A DNA stretch of 12,673 nucleotides from UBA9076 sp964418835 (GTDB lineage: Bacteria; Bacillota_I; Bacilli_A; Erysipelotrichales; Erysipelotrichaceae), in contig CAYQNJ010000027.1 in the NCBI GenBank assembly GCA_964418835.1, positions 1 to 12,673 on the forward strand, given 5' to 3'. The notes under the pieces were generated by a model, which was not told the DNA's origin, ran no database searches, and saw only the letters and a list, made by a program, of their open reading frames with translations. Shown piece after piece: positions 5,706 to 12,673 of the stretch. Position 1 is the first letter of the stretch; every line of letters starts with the position of its first letter. The position numbers and the translations under genes were made by a program.

Positions 5706-6191
5706 ATGGAACTGAATAATAGAAAAATAATACAGAGTTTTATTGATAAACCTATTGAAGGTAAAATAATTGATAAACTTATTGAATCATTTAATGATGT
5801 AAATGGTGCAAAGAAAGAATCATGGTTTTTAGTGTTTATTTATAGAAAAAGTATTATAAAGGAAATTGCGGCTCTTTCTGGTGATGAAAATATATTTAAA
5901 GGTGCAAATACTGTGATAATTGTGTTTTCTAAAAAAGGTGGAGTTACTAATTTAATAGATACATCATTTGCGATTAAAAATATGATTGATGTAGCTAGTG
6001 ATAATGGATTAGATGCATATTTTGATGTTGGAATTGCTTCTGTGTTTAATGATCCTGAGTTTGATAAACTTGGGGAAGTTTGTGGAGTTAAAGAGGGTTA
6101 TGCTTGTGTTGGAAGTATTTCAGTAGGATATGCATTAGATTATAAACTTGAAGACAAATTCAGTGGTGATGTGTTTTCTATTATTCTATAA
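5706..6191 (+). CDS. Nitroreductase-family-like protein, divergent
   Basis: A 161-residue soluble protein whose overall pattern resembles small FMN-dependent nitroreductases. There is an N-terminal R-x-I-x-x-F segment followed by a helix (IIDKLIESF), then a strand WFLVFI, a central ANTVIIVFS strand, and an amphipathic helix (DTSFAIKNMIDVASDNGLDAYF). A closing GYACVGSISVGYAL matches the usual late Gly-rich strand. The N-terminal FMN-phosphate motif is poor: family members usually have two or three Arg and an APSAxNxQPW stretch. Here these positions read NRKIIQSF and NGAKKESWF, so flavin binding may be weak or altered. The protein is also shorter than typical members. The strong AAGGAGG at 5695-5701 fixes the start. 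It is 9 nt after map and 20 nt before the pyrophosphatase, within the same operon. No specific substrate is indicated. Confidence 0.65.
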   Translation: MELNNRKIIQSFIDKPIEGKIIDKLIESFNDVNGAKKESWFLVFIYRKSIIKEIAALSGDENIFKGANTVIIVFSKKGGVTNLIDTSFAIKNMIDVASDNGLDAYFDVGIASVFNDPEFDKLGEVCGVKEGYACVGSISVGYALDYKLEDKFSGDVFSIIL

Positions 6192-6198
6192 TTTAGAT

Positions 6199-6203
6199 AG
6201 GAG
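6199..6203 (+). promoter_or_regulatory. Ribosome binding site that decides the pyrophosphatase start
   Basis: AGGAG at 6199-6203 stands 2 nt before ATG 6206 and 8 nt before ATG 6212. The second spacing is normal and the first too short. Starting at 6212 also gives MDNNLYVIGHKNPDTD, closer to the usual family N-terminus. Confidence 0.6.
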
Positions 6204-6211
6204 ATATGATT

Positions 6212-7846
6212 ATGGATAATAATTTATATGTGATTGGACATAAAAATCCAGATACCGACTCCATATGTTCTGCATTAGCTTACGCTGAAATGAAAAGAAG
6301 AGTAGGGGAAAATGCAATAGCATGTAGGCTAGGACCTTTAAATGAAGAAACAAAATTTATTTTAAAGAAATTTGGGTTTGAAAATCCTTTATTAATGAAA
6401 GATGCAAGGAGTCAATTAAGAGATATAGAGATGGATACTCCTAACTTTATTAATGAAAATGCATCAGTGAATGAAGCATGGAAAACTATTGCAAAATCTA
6501 ATAATAGATCATTATTTGTAATGAGTGATGAAAATAAAATAGTTGGAATTTTATCTACTTCTAATCTTTCTATGGTTAGAATGAATGATAAAAAAGAAAT
6601 GCATAGGCTTATGGCAACTGCAAGTTTACAAGCAATTTCAAAAACTGTAGAAGGTAGTATTGTGGTTGAACCTACAACATATAGTGATAATGGGAAAGTA
6701 TATGTTGTTACATTAAATGAGAGTAGTGATTATGACCAAGATTTTAAAGGTAGTATTTGTATACTTTCTGATGGTCATCAAAAACAAAAGCAATTAATTA
6801 ATGTAGGGGCTAAGTGTTTAATTATTACTTGTAATGAACAAGTAGATGCAGAAATACTTAGACTTGCTACTGCAAAAAACTGTGGAATTATTACTACTAA
6901 ATTAGATACAATGGCAGTTGCAACTGTTGTACAAGAATCATTTGCAATTAAAAATATAATGACAACAAATATTATTTATTTCAAAGAAGATGAGTTTGTG
7001 GAAGATGTTGCTTCTAAGATGATGAAAAGTAGAGTAAGAAGTTATCCTGTATTAGATTTAGAGGGTAATGTTATTGCGGCTGTTTCAAGATTCCACTTAC
7101 AAAACTATAAAAGAAAAAGATTTGTGTTAGTTGATCATAGTGCTAAGAATCAAGCGATTAACAATATTATGGATGCTTCTATAGAAGAAATAATTGATCA
7201 TCATCATATAGGTGATATTCAAACAGAGAAACCTATATTCTATAGAAATATGAGATGTGGTTGCACAGCAACAATCATTTCCATTTTATATCAAGAAAAT
7301 GGATTGTTGCCTGATGAAAAATATAGTGGAATATTACTTAGTGCAATATTATCTGATACTTTAAACTTTAAATCAGCTACTACTACTGAATTAGATAAGG
7401 TTACTGCTAGTTGGCTTGCTAAAAGAGCAGGTATTAAAGATATAGATGCTTATGCAAAAGAGATGTTAAGTGCTTCAGTATCTCTTACAGATGCATTGCC
7501 AAGTGAATTATTAAATAGAGACCTTAAGCATTATGAAATGGGTAAATATAAAATTGCAGTTGGACAAACAAATTATGTAAATATGGCGGATGTTCAATTA
7601 ATATTACCTGAGTTTAAGGAGAATATGGAAAAAGAACAACAAGATAGGAAACTTGATCTTCTAGTAATGGTATTTACCCACGTACTAGCTGAAGGCTCAC
7701 TATTGTTGTTCTATGGTCCATTATCTTATGTTATGAAGGATATTGTAGAAATTAACTTTGATGATAATTCTGGTTATGATAAGGATATTATTTCTAGAAA
7801 ACAACAATTAATTCCTAAACTTTCAATGTATGTAAAATCTTTATAA
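6212..7846 (+). CDS. CBS/DRTGG-type family II manganese-dependent inorganic pyrophosphatase
   Basis: Hydrolyses pyrophosphate to phosphate in the cytosol. It is a DHH-superfamily enzyme with an internal regulatory insert. Numbering from 6212: the metal motif GHKNPDTDS (His10, Asp14, Asp16); a first CBS motif at about 75-122; a DRTGG-like domain at about 160-240; a second CBS motif at about 245-300. The catalytic part then resumes with VDHS (Asp308, His309), IIDHHH (329-332) and SDTLNFKS (Asp382). The C-terminal DHHA2 domain ends in SRKQQLIPKL (Arg529, Lys530 for phosphate contact). In characterised relatives the CBS pair binds adenine nucleotides: AMP/ADP inhibit and diadenosine polyphosphates activate. 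That control is expected here but not shown. At 544 residues it has the full length for this subclass. It is last in the operon, 20 nt after the nitroreductase-like gene. The upstream dUTPase makes its substrate. Confidence 0.93.
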   Translation: MDNNLYVIGHKNPDTDSICSALAYAEMKRRVGENAIACRLGPLNEETKFILKKFGFENPLLMKDARSQLRDIEMDTPNFINENASVNEAWKTIAKSNNRSLFVMSDENKIVGILSTSNLSMVRMNDKKEMHRLMATASLQAISKTVEGSIVVEPTTYSDNGKVYVVTLNESSDYDQDFKGSICILSDGHQKQKQLINVGAKCLIITCNEQVDAEILRLATAKNCGIITTKLDTMAVATVVQESFAIKNIMTTNIIYFKEDEFVEDVASKMMKSRVRSYPVLDLEGNVIAAVSRFHLQNYKRKRFVLVDHSAKNQAINNIMDASIEEIIDHHHIGDIQTEKPIFYRNMRCGCTATIISILYQENGLLPDEKYSGILLSAILSDTLNFKSATTTELDKVTASWLAKRAGIKDIDAYAKEMLSASVSLTDALPSELLNRDLKHYEMGKYKIAVGQTNYVNMADVQLILPEFKENMEKEQQDRKLDLLVMVFTHVLAEGSLLLFYGPLSYVMKDIVEINFDDNSGYDKDIISRKQQLIPKLSMYVKSL

Positions 7847-7854
7847 ACAAATAT

Positions 7855-7895
7855 AAACCCCTATAGTTAGTGTTATTACTAATTAAAGCGGTTTT
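7855..7895 (+). terminator. Weak candidate terminator of the seven-gene operon
   Basis: TAGTTAGT (7864-7871) and ACTAATTA (7878-7885) form an 8-bp stem with one G-U pair and a 6-nt loop. Outer AAACC/GGTTT (7855-7859/7890-7894) can add a second helix. The following T-run is only four bases before an A-run, so termination may be inefficient. No better candidate lies before the oppA promoter. Confidence 0.35.
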
Positions 7896-7905
7896 AAAAT
7901 GTAAA

Positions 7906-7920
7906 AATTTTCATTAAATG
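7906..7920. promoter_or_regulatory. Weak CodY-box-like sequence upstream of oppA
   Basis: AATTTTCATTAAATG matches 12 of 15 positions of the CodY consensus (AATTTTCWGAAAATT), with a good left half and a poor right half. CodY commonly controls opp operons in Firmicutes. In DNA this AT-rich such a match is weak, and it is not known whether the organism has CodY. Confidence 0.2.
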
Positions 7921-7928
7921 ACTTGTTA

Positions 7929-7967
7929 ATGAAATAATTTACAATTTTGTTTGACTGATTATTTCAT
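7929..7967. promoter_or_regulatory. Inverted repeat overlapping the oppA promoter
   Basis: ATGAAATAAT (7929-7938) and ATTATTTCAT (7958-7967) are a perfect 10-bp inverted repeat, with arm centres 29 bp apart, close to three helical turns. The right arm fills the -35/-10 spacer and the left arm lies just upstream of the -35. This is the placement expected for a two-site operator or a repressor blocking RNA polymerase. No regulator gene is adjacent. Confidence 0.45.
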
Positions 7968-7979
7968 ATTGGGTATACT
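7951..7979 (+). promoter_or_regulatory. Sigma-A type promoter of the opp operon
   Basis: TTGACT (7951-7956) and TATACT (7974-7979) are separated by exactly 17 bp, each one base off consensus. Transcription should begin near 7986, giving a short leader of about 26 nt with AAAGGGG (7997-8003) before the oppA start. This is the best promoter in the window. Confidence 0.85.
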
Positions 7980-8011
7980 TAACATATATTTTCAAGAAAG
8001 GGGAAATATTA

Positions 8012-9643
8012 ATGAAGAAATCAAAAATTTTAATTGTTATTGGTTTAGTTTTAGCACTACTTGTTGGATGTAGTGGTGGAAACCAAACTGATTCTACTAC
8101 CACAGATTCTACTGAAGGTGGTTCTAAAAAAGCAGTAATTCAAACAGATGTTGACTTAAGTACCATGAATCATATGATTGCAACTGATGGAACTTCATTT
8201 ATAGCTATTATGCTTACAATGGATGGATTAGTTGAATTAGATGCTAATGGTGTTCCTTATCCAGATGTTGCTAAATCTTGGGATATTAGTGAAGATGGAT
8301 TAGTTTACACATTCCATTTAGATGAAAATGCAAAGTGGAATGATGCTTCTGCTGTTACAGCACATGACTTTGTATATGGATGGCAAACTCTTGCAAACCC
8401 AGAAACAGCTTCTGAATATAACTATTTAGTTCAAACACTTAATATAGTTAATGCTGATGCAGTTGTTAATGGTGAAAAACCAGTTGAAGAATTAGGAGTT
8501 AAAGCTATTGATGATGTAACATTTGAAGTTACTTTAACTACTCCATCATCATTCTTAGTTAGCTTAATGGCATTCCCTAACTTCTTCCCGTTAAAACAAG
8601 AATTCTATGAAGCACAAGGTGATGCATATTCTACTGACCCAGGCAAATTATTAGCTAATGGTCCATATGTATTAGATTCTTGGACTTCAGGAAATAACTT
8701 CACATTCGCAAAGAATATGAATTATTGGAAAGAAAACGATAGTAATGTAGATACTATTGAATTTAAATTTATTCAAGATACTCAATCAGCAATGCTTGAA
8801 TATCAAGCTGGAAATATTGATGTAGTTAAACTTTCAGGTGAAATGGTTGAAGCTTATAAAGCTGAACCAGGTTATACAGAAAGATTACAAGGATACTTAT
8901 GGTATCTAGATATCAATAGATTACAAGAAAGATTAACAAATGAAAACTTGTTAAATGCAATTTCATTTGCAATAGATCGTAAAACTATAGCTGAAAATGT
9001 GCTAAAAGATGGTTCAATTGAAGCTAATGGATTTATTCCTGTTGGATTAGCTTCTAGCCCAGATGGAAAAGACTTTAGAGATGTTGCTGAAGATTTAACT
9101 AGCTATGATCCTGCTAAAGCTGCTGAATTCTATGAATTAGCAAAAGCTGAACTTGGTGGAGATGTTAGTTTAGATCTATTATTTGAAGATAGTGAAGCAT
9201 CTAAAGCTGTTGCAGAATACATTCAAAGTAATCTAGAAACTAATTTACCTGGTATTACTATTACATTAAATAGTAAACCTAAGAAAACTAGACTAGAACT
9301 TAGAAGAACTAATGAATTTGATTTAGTATTACATAGATGGGGTCCTGACTACCAAGATCCTCAAACTTACTTAGATCTATATAGTGCTGGTGTAAGTGAT
9401 AGATATGTAAATCAAAAATATGAAGATTTAATTTTATCTGCTACAAAAGGTGAATTATCTACTGACCCTCAAGCAAGATGGGATGCAATGTTAGAACTTG
9501 AAAGAATTCTTGTTACAGAAACTATCGGAGCAATTCCTATTTACCAAAATGGTGGTGGTATGATGATTAATCCTAAACTAACTGGAATTATGTTCCAAGT
9601 TGGTGGTGTTGATAACTACCGTCATATGGTTATTGCAGAATAA
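8012..9643 (+). CDS. oppA: Oligopeptide ABC transporter, substrate-binding lipoprotein
   Basis: Captures peptides outside the cell and delivers them to the OppBC permease. It has 543 residues, normal for solute-binding family 5. The N-terminus is a lipoprotein signal: Lys-rich start, hydrophobic core 6-18 and lipobox LVGC with Cys20 as the lipidation site, followed by a Ser/Thr/Gly/Asp linker. The mature protein opens with a family hallmark (PDVAKSWDISEDGLVYTFHL, then KWNDASAVTAHDFVYGW). Later come the hinge-region LANGPYVLDSW and AISFAIDRK. The start is set by AAAGGGG at 7997-8003. It uses noticeably more C-ending Phe and Asn codons than the upstream operon, as expected for strong expression. 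It is first gene of the opp operon, and a 12-bp hairpin separates it from oppB. The family also binds nickel, dipeptides or sugars, but the OppB/C/D partners here favour oligopeptides. Confidence 0.94.
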   Translation: MKKSKILIVIGLVLALLVGCSGGNQTDSTTTDSTEGGSKKAVIQTDVDLSTMNHMIATDGTSFIAIMLTMDGLVELDANGVPYPDVAKSWDISEDGLVYTFHLDENAKWNDASAVTAHDFVYGWQTLANPETASEYNYLVQTLNIVNADAVVNGEKPVEELGVKAIDDVTFEVTLTTPSSFLVSLMAFPNFFPLKQEFYEAQGDAYSTDPGKLLANGPYVLDSWTSGNNFTFAKNMNYWKENDSNVDTIEFKFIQDTQSAMLEYQAGNIDVVKLSGEMVEAYKAEPGYTERLQGYLWYLDINRLQERLTNENLLNAISFAIDRKTIAENVLKDGSIEANGFIPVGLASSPDGKDFRDVAEDLTSYDPAKAAEFYELAKAELGGDVSLDLLFEDSEASKAVAEYIQSNLETNLPGITITLNSKPKKTRLELRRTNEFDLVLHRWGPDYQDPQTYLDLYSAGVSDRYVNQKYEDLILSATKGELSTDPQARWDAMLELERILVTETIGAIPIYQNGGGMMINPKLTGIMFQVGGVDNYRHMVIAE

Positions 9644-9660
9644 TAATTTAAATAACAATT

Positions 9661-9687
9661 ACATTAGAGCGATTTTCGCTCTAATGT
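9661..9687 (+). terminator. Perfect 12-bp hairpin between oppA and oppB
   Basis: ACATTAGAGCGA (9661-9672) and TCGCTCTAATGT (9676-9687) pair perfectly around a TTT loop. Only a mixed TTATTG tail follows, not a long T-tract. It is best read as a partial terminator and/or 3'-end stabiliser that gives more oppA than oppBCD mRNA, as in many binding-protein operons. Confidence 0.75.
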
Positions 9688-9701
9688 TTATTGATTAAAG
9701 G

Positions 9702-9707
9702 AAGGAG
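9702..9707 (+). promoter_or_regulatory. Ribosome binding site that decides the oppB start
   Basis: AAGGAG lies 4 nt before ATG 9712. An in-frame TTG at 9691 has no ribosome binding site and sits immediately after the intergenic hairpin, so the longer reading is not used. Confidence 0.8.
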
Positions 9708-9711
9708 AAAA

Positions 9712-10647
9712 ATGAATAAATATATATTAAAAAGAATATTGATTAGTTTGGCAACGTTGTTAATTATTCTTTTCATTCTTTTCTTATTATTAGAATTTAT
9801 GCCAGGGTCACCGTTTAACGATGAAAAGTTAACAGAATCTCAAAGACTTTTGTTATATTCTAAATATGGATTGGATCAACCATTTCCGGTTAGATTTATT
9901 AATTATGCAAAAAATATGCTTAGAGGTGATTTAGGTGATTCTTACGTAATTAATAAAAACTTCCCTGTTGCTTCAATGGTGGGTGATAGATTAGCTGTTT
10001 CAGTTAGAATAGGTTTACAAGCTATGATACTTGGTAGTGTTATTGGCTTGGTATTAGGTATAGTTGCTGCTTTAAATCACAATACAATAATAGATACTAT
10101 TACCTCTGTTATTTCTATACTTGGTGTTAGTGTACCTTCATATGTTATTGCATTAGGGTTATTGTATTTTATTGCATTTAAGATGAGAGCTTTACCAATT
10201 TTGTATAATACTAGTTTACCTGGTTTATCTAGTGTGTTACCGACTGTTGCTTTATCATTTTCTACAATTGCCAATGTAGCCAGATTTACAAGGTCTGAAA
10301 TGATAGAGGTTTTAAACTCAGAATATATGCTTTTAGTTAGGTCTAAGGGTGTAAATGAGAGAAAGGTTATACTTTCACACGCATTAAGAAATGCATTAAT
10401 TCCAATTATTACAGTTATGGGTCCATTGCTTGTAAGTTTACTTACAGGTTCTATGGTTGTTGAAAAGATATTTGCTATTCCTGGTATTGGTTCATTAATG
10501 GTTCTTGCAATTCAAAATAATGATTATAATGTTGTAATTGCTTGTGCGTTTATTTATTCTGCTTTATACATCGTTATGATGTTAATTGTAGATATATTAT
10601 ATGGAGTTATTGATCCACGTATTCGTGTTGCAAAAGGAGGAAATTAG
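9712..10647 (+). CDS. oppB: Oligopeptide ABC transporter permease OppB
   Basis: Integral membrane subunit forming half of the peptide channel with OppC. It has 311 residues from ATG 9712. The N-terminus MNKYILKRILISL leads into the first membrane helix (about 10-30), followed by the external segment with MPGSPF, LSKYGLDQP-like and GDLGDSY signatures of OppB/DppB proteins. Five further hydrophobic segments follow from about residue 100. The cytoplasmic EAA-type coupling loop (SEYMLLVRSKGVNERKVILS, then HALRNALIPI) contacts the ATPases. The C-terminal VDILYGVIDPRIR motif is typical of the family. AAGGAG at 9702-9707 fixes the start. The stop TAG directly abuts the oppC ATG, so the two permease chains are probably made in equal amounts by coupled translation. 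Confidence 0.95.
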   Translation: MNKYILKRILISLATLLIILFILFLLLEFMPGSPFNDEKLTESQRLLLYSKYGLDQPFPVRFINYAKNMLRGDLGDSYVINKNFPVASMVGDRLAVSVRIGLQAMILGSVIGLVLGIVAALNHNTIIDTITSVISILGVSVPSYVIALGLLYFIAFKMRALPILYNTSLPGLSSVLPTVALSFSTIANVARFTRSEMIEVLNSEYMLLVRSKGVNERKVILSHALRNALIPIITVMGPLLVSLLTGSMVVEKIFAIPGIGSLMVLAIQNNDYNVVIACAFIYSALYIVMMLIVDILYGVIDPRIRVAKGGN

Positions 10648-11661
10648 ATGACTGAAATTAAAGAAGAAATTTTTAATTCTGATGACTTTACATTTGCTAA
10701 TGTTGGAGATACTTTAATTGATAAGAATTATAAGTTTTCATCTTTTGCGAAGGATGTTTGGGATAATTTCAAAAAGAATAAAGGTGCTGTAATTGGCGCA
10801 ATTATCATATTTATTATTGTAATAATGGCTATTATCGGACCTCATCTAACAGGTCATACATATAAATCAATTATTATTGAACATGCTTCATTAGTACCAA
10901 GAATGCCCGGTATTGAAAAACTAGGGATATTTAATGGTTATTATAAGGGAAATGATCAATATGCGGCTAAGGGATTAAGTGATATATTCTATTGGTTTGG
11001 TACAGATACTCAAGGTAGAGATTTATTTACTAGAGTTTGGTCAGGGACTAGAATCTCTTTGTTAATTGCTTTAACTGCAGTTTTAATTGATATATTTATT
11101 GGTATGGTTTATGGATTAATATCTGGATTCTTTGGAGGTAAAGTTGATATTGTAATGCAAAGAATTGCGGAAATACTTAATGGTATTCCTACATTAGTTG
11201 TAGTTACATTACTTGGTTTAGTTCTTCCTCAAGGTATTATTTCTATTATATTTGCTTTAATGATTACAGGTTGGATTCCTATGAGTAGAATTGCTAGAGC
11301 ACAAGTTTTAAAACTTAAAGAATCTGAATTCATATTAGCTTCTAAAACATTAGGTGCTAGTAATATGTCTATTATATTTAAGGATATTCTTCCAAATATA
11401 TTTGGTCAAATTATAGTTATGAGTATGTTCTCTATTCCAAATGCGATATTTACTGAAGCATTCTTATCGTTTGTTGGTTTAGGTGTTCCAGCTCCAGTAG
11501 CGTCTTTAGGTTCTTTATTATCCGAAGGTTATAAGTCTATAACAATATTTCCACATATGTTATTTAGTGCACTTATAGTTCTTTCATTATTAATGCTTAG
11601 TTTCAATTTATTTGCGGATGGACTTCGTGATGCATTTGATCCTAAGATGAAACAAATGTAG
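10648..11661 (+). CDS. oppC: Oligopeptide ABC transporter permease OppC
   Basis: Second integral membrane half of the peptide channel, 337 residues. A ~45-residue acidic/polar cytoplasmic N-terminus precedes the first membrane helix (about 46-66). The long extracellular segment contains FGTDTQGRDLFTRVWSGTR, the diagnostic OppC/DppC signature. Further membrane helices follow, with the EAA loop (SRIARAQVLKLKESEFILAS, then KTLGAS) and a C-terminal LFADGLRDAFDPKMK, the usual ending. The ribosome binding site AAGGAGG (10634-10640) lies inside the end of oppB, 7 nt before ATG. oppD starts 8 nt after its stop. Confidence 0.95.
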   Translation: MTEIKEEIFNSDDFTFANVGDTLIDKNYKFSSFAKDVWDNFKKNKGAVIGAIIIFIIVIMAIIGPHLTGHTYKSIIIEHASLVPRMPGIEKLGIFNGYYKGNDQYAAKGLSDIFYWFGTDTQGRDLFTRVWSGTRISLLIALTAVLIDIFIGMVYGLISGFFGGKVDIVMQRIAEILNGIPTLVVVTLLGLVLPQGIISIIFALMITGWIPMSRIARAQVLKLKESEFILASKTLGASNMSIIFKDILPNIFGQIIVMSMFSIPNAIFTEAFLSFVGLGVPAPVASLGSLLSEGYKSITIFPHMLFSALIVLSLLMLSFNLFADGLRDAFDPKMKQM

Positions 11662-11669
11662 GTGATATT

Positions 11670-12673
11670 ATGAGTGAAAATAAACAAAAAGTATTGTCTA
11701 TAAGAGACTTGAATATAAGTTTTGAAACAGCTAGTGGAACTGTTAAGGCAATTAGAGGTGTTAAATTAGATTTATTTAGAGGAGAAACAATAGCTATAGT
11801 TGGTGAATCTGGTTCTGGTAAATCAGTTACAGTTAAAACAATTATGGGTATATTAAGTCCTAATGGATTTATAGATAGTGGTTCTATTCTTTATTATCAT
11901 AAGGATAAGAATGGTGAAGATGTTTGTGATGACTTAGTTAAGATAGGTCAAAAACAAATTCGTTCAAGATTTTGTGGTAAGAAAATTGCGATGGTTTTCC
12001 AAGATCCAATGACTTCATTAGATCCAACGATGACTATTGGTAAACAAATCATGGAAGCAATGTTAGAACATACTGATATTTCAAAAGAAGATGCTAAGAA
12101 AAAAGCTTTAGATTTAATTGAAAGAGTTGGTATTGAAAATGCGGATAAAAGATTTAAACAATATCCTCATCAATTGTCAGGTGGTATGAGACAAAGAGTG
12201 GTTATCGCAATTGCGTTAAGTGCTGATCCAGATGTGTTAATTTGTGATGAGCCAACAACTGCATTAGATGTTACTATTCAAGCAAAAATACTTGAACTTA
12301 TTAAAGAGATTCAAAGAGAGAGAAATATCTCAGTTATTTATATAACACATGATTTAGGTGTTGTGGCTAAGGTTGCGGATTATGTGGCTGTAATGTATGC
12401 GGGTAAGATAGTTGAAAAGGGTGATATTAACGAAGTGTTCTATGATCCTAGACATCCTTATACATGGGGCTTATTAAGTAGTATGCCAGATGTTGATACT
12501 GATAGTCATAGATTATATGCGATTCCTGGTAGTCCACCAAACCTTCTTGATGAGGTTACTGGTGATGCTTTTGCGCCAAGAAATCCAAATGCATTGAAGA
12601 TTGATTATATTAAAGAACCACCATTATTTGATGTTGGTGGTAAACATAGAGTTAGTAGTTGGTTATGTCATCC
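11670..12673 (+). CDS. oppD: Oligopeptide ABC transporter ATP-binding protein OppD (3' end beyond the window)
   Basis: One of the two ATPases that power OppBC on the cytoplasmic face. The frame is open from ATG 11670 to the window edge, giving 334 complete codons. Walker A GESGSGKS is at residues 45-52, the Q-loop region in VFQDPMTSLDP, and the ABC signature LSGGM at 169-173. Walker B ends in CDEP with catalytic Glu194, followed by the D-loop ALD and the switch His227 in ITHDLG. The C-terminal oligopeptide-transporter extension (HPYTWGLLSSMP, then IPGSPPNLLDE) is present and the SSWLCHP tail has begun, so only a small part is missing. The OppD/OppF tail usually has Cys residues that may bind a metal cluster, but they are not fully visible here. 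Ribosome site AGGTGAT; oppF is expected next. Confidence 0.95.
   Translation, partial: MSENKQKVLSIRDLNISFETASGTVKAIRGVKLDLFRGETIAIVGESGSGKSVTVKTIMGILSPNGFIDSGSILYYHKDKNGEDVCDDLVKIGQKQIRSRFCGKKIAMVFQDPMTSLDPTMTIGKQIMEAMLEHTDISKEDAKKKALDLIERVGIENADKRFKQYPHQLSGGMRQRVVIAIALSADPDVLICDEPTTALDVTIQAKILELIKEIQRERNISVIYITHDLGVVAKVADYVAVMYAGKIVEKGDINEVFYDPRHPYTWGLLSSMPDVDTDSHRLYAIPGSPPNLLDEVTGDAFAPRNPNALKIDYIKEPPLFDVGGKHRVSSWLCH

Noticed and set aside
9691..9711. Upstream TTG start adding seven residues to OppB
   Set aside because: There is no ribosome site before it and it abuts the hairpin. ATG 9712 has AAGGAG at good spacing and gives the usual OppB N-terminus.
10077..10274. 65-codon open frame on the - strand
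   Set aside because: It is fully inside oppB, antisense, with no start signals. The sense frame is a clear permease.
1..12673. CRISPR array, insertion sequence, toxin-antitoxin or other defence system
   Set aside because: I found no regularly spaced repeats, transposase, terminal inverted repeats or defence domains. Apart from the 83-residue unknown, every sizeable frame matches a metabolic, transport or DUF family.

Overview
The window is visibly AT-rich bacterial DNA with short spacers, strong AGGAGG-type ribosome binding sites, AGA as the dominant arginine codon and tryptophan written as TGG. It looks like a low-GC Firmicute (Bacillota), possibly from the Erysipelotrichia/Acholeplasma-like side. 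That placement is inferred from composition and gene families, not shown. The standard code holds (no in-frame TGA for Trp), so a Mycoplasma/Spiroplasma-type genome is unlikely. None of the 12 visible stop codons is TGA (6 TAA, 6 TAG).

Layout. (1) 1-290: the end of a tRNA operon, tRNA-Ser(GCU), tRNA-Asp(GUC) and tRNA-Gly(GCC), all with encoded CCA, closed by an intrinsic terminator. (2) 291-486: a non-coding stretch with a two-stem inverted repeat of unknown role. (3) 487-1048: two small convergent genes, a DUF4177-type protein on + and an unknown 83-residue protein on -, sharing a bidirectional terminator. (4) 1049-1161: a compact divergent promoter region with two extended -10 elements and a dyad exactly midway between them. 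(5) 1162-7846: seven tightly packed + strand genes, apparently one transcription unit: aldo/keto reductase, glycerol kinase, patatin-like lipase, dUTPase, type I methionine aminopeptidase, a divergent nitroreductase-like protein and a CBS/DRTGG-type family II inorganic pyrophosphatase. (6) 7847-8011: a regulatory spacer with a good sigma-A promoter overlapped by an inverted repeat. (7) 8012 to the end: an oligopeptide ABC transporter operon oppA-oppB-oppC-oppD. oppD runs off the window, and oppF is expected beyond it.

How the genes fit together. The large operon mixes lipid/glycerol functions (lipase, glycerol kinase, possibly the reductase) with housekeeping functions (dUTP removal, N-terminal Met removal, pyrophosphate hydrolysis). 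The dUTPase makes pyrophosphate and the last gene consumes it, but a dedicated link is only inference. The opp operon takes up peptides. A perfect 12-bp hairpin between oppA and oppB probably sets the excess of binding protein over membrane components.

The main caveat is an assembly gap of exactly 100 N (2402-2501) inside glpK. Comparison with remembered GlpK sequence suggests about 175 codons are missing, so the true locus is probably about 425 bp longer than drawn. I see no phage, IS element, CRISPR array, toxin-antitoxin pair or clearly new system. The most interesting items are regulatory structures and a few unusual residues.
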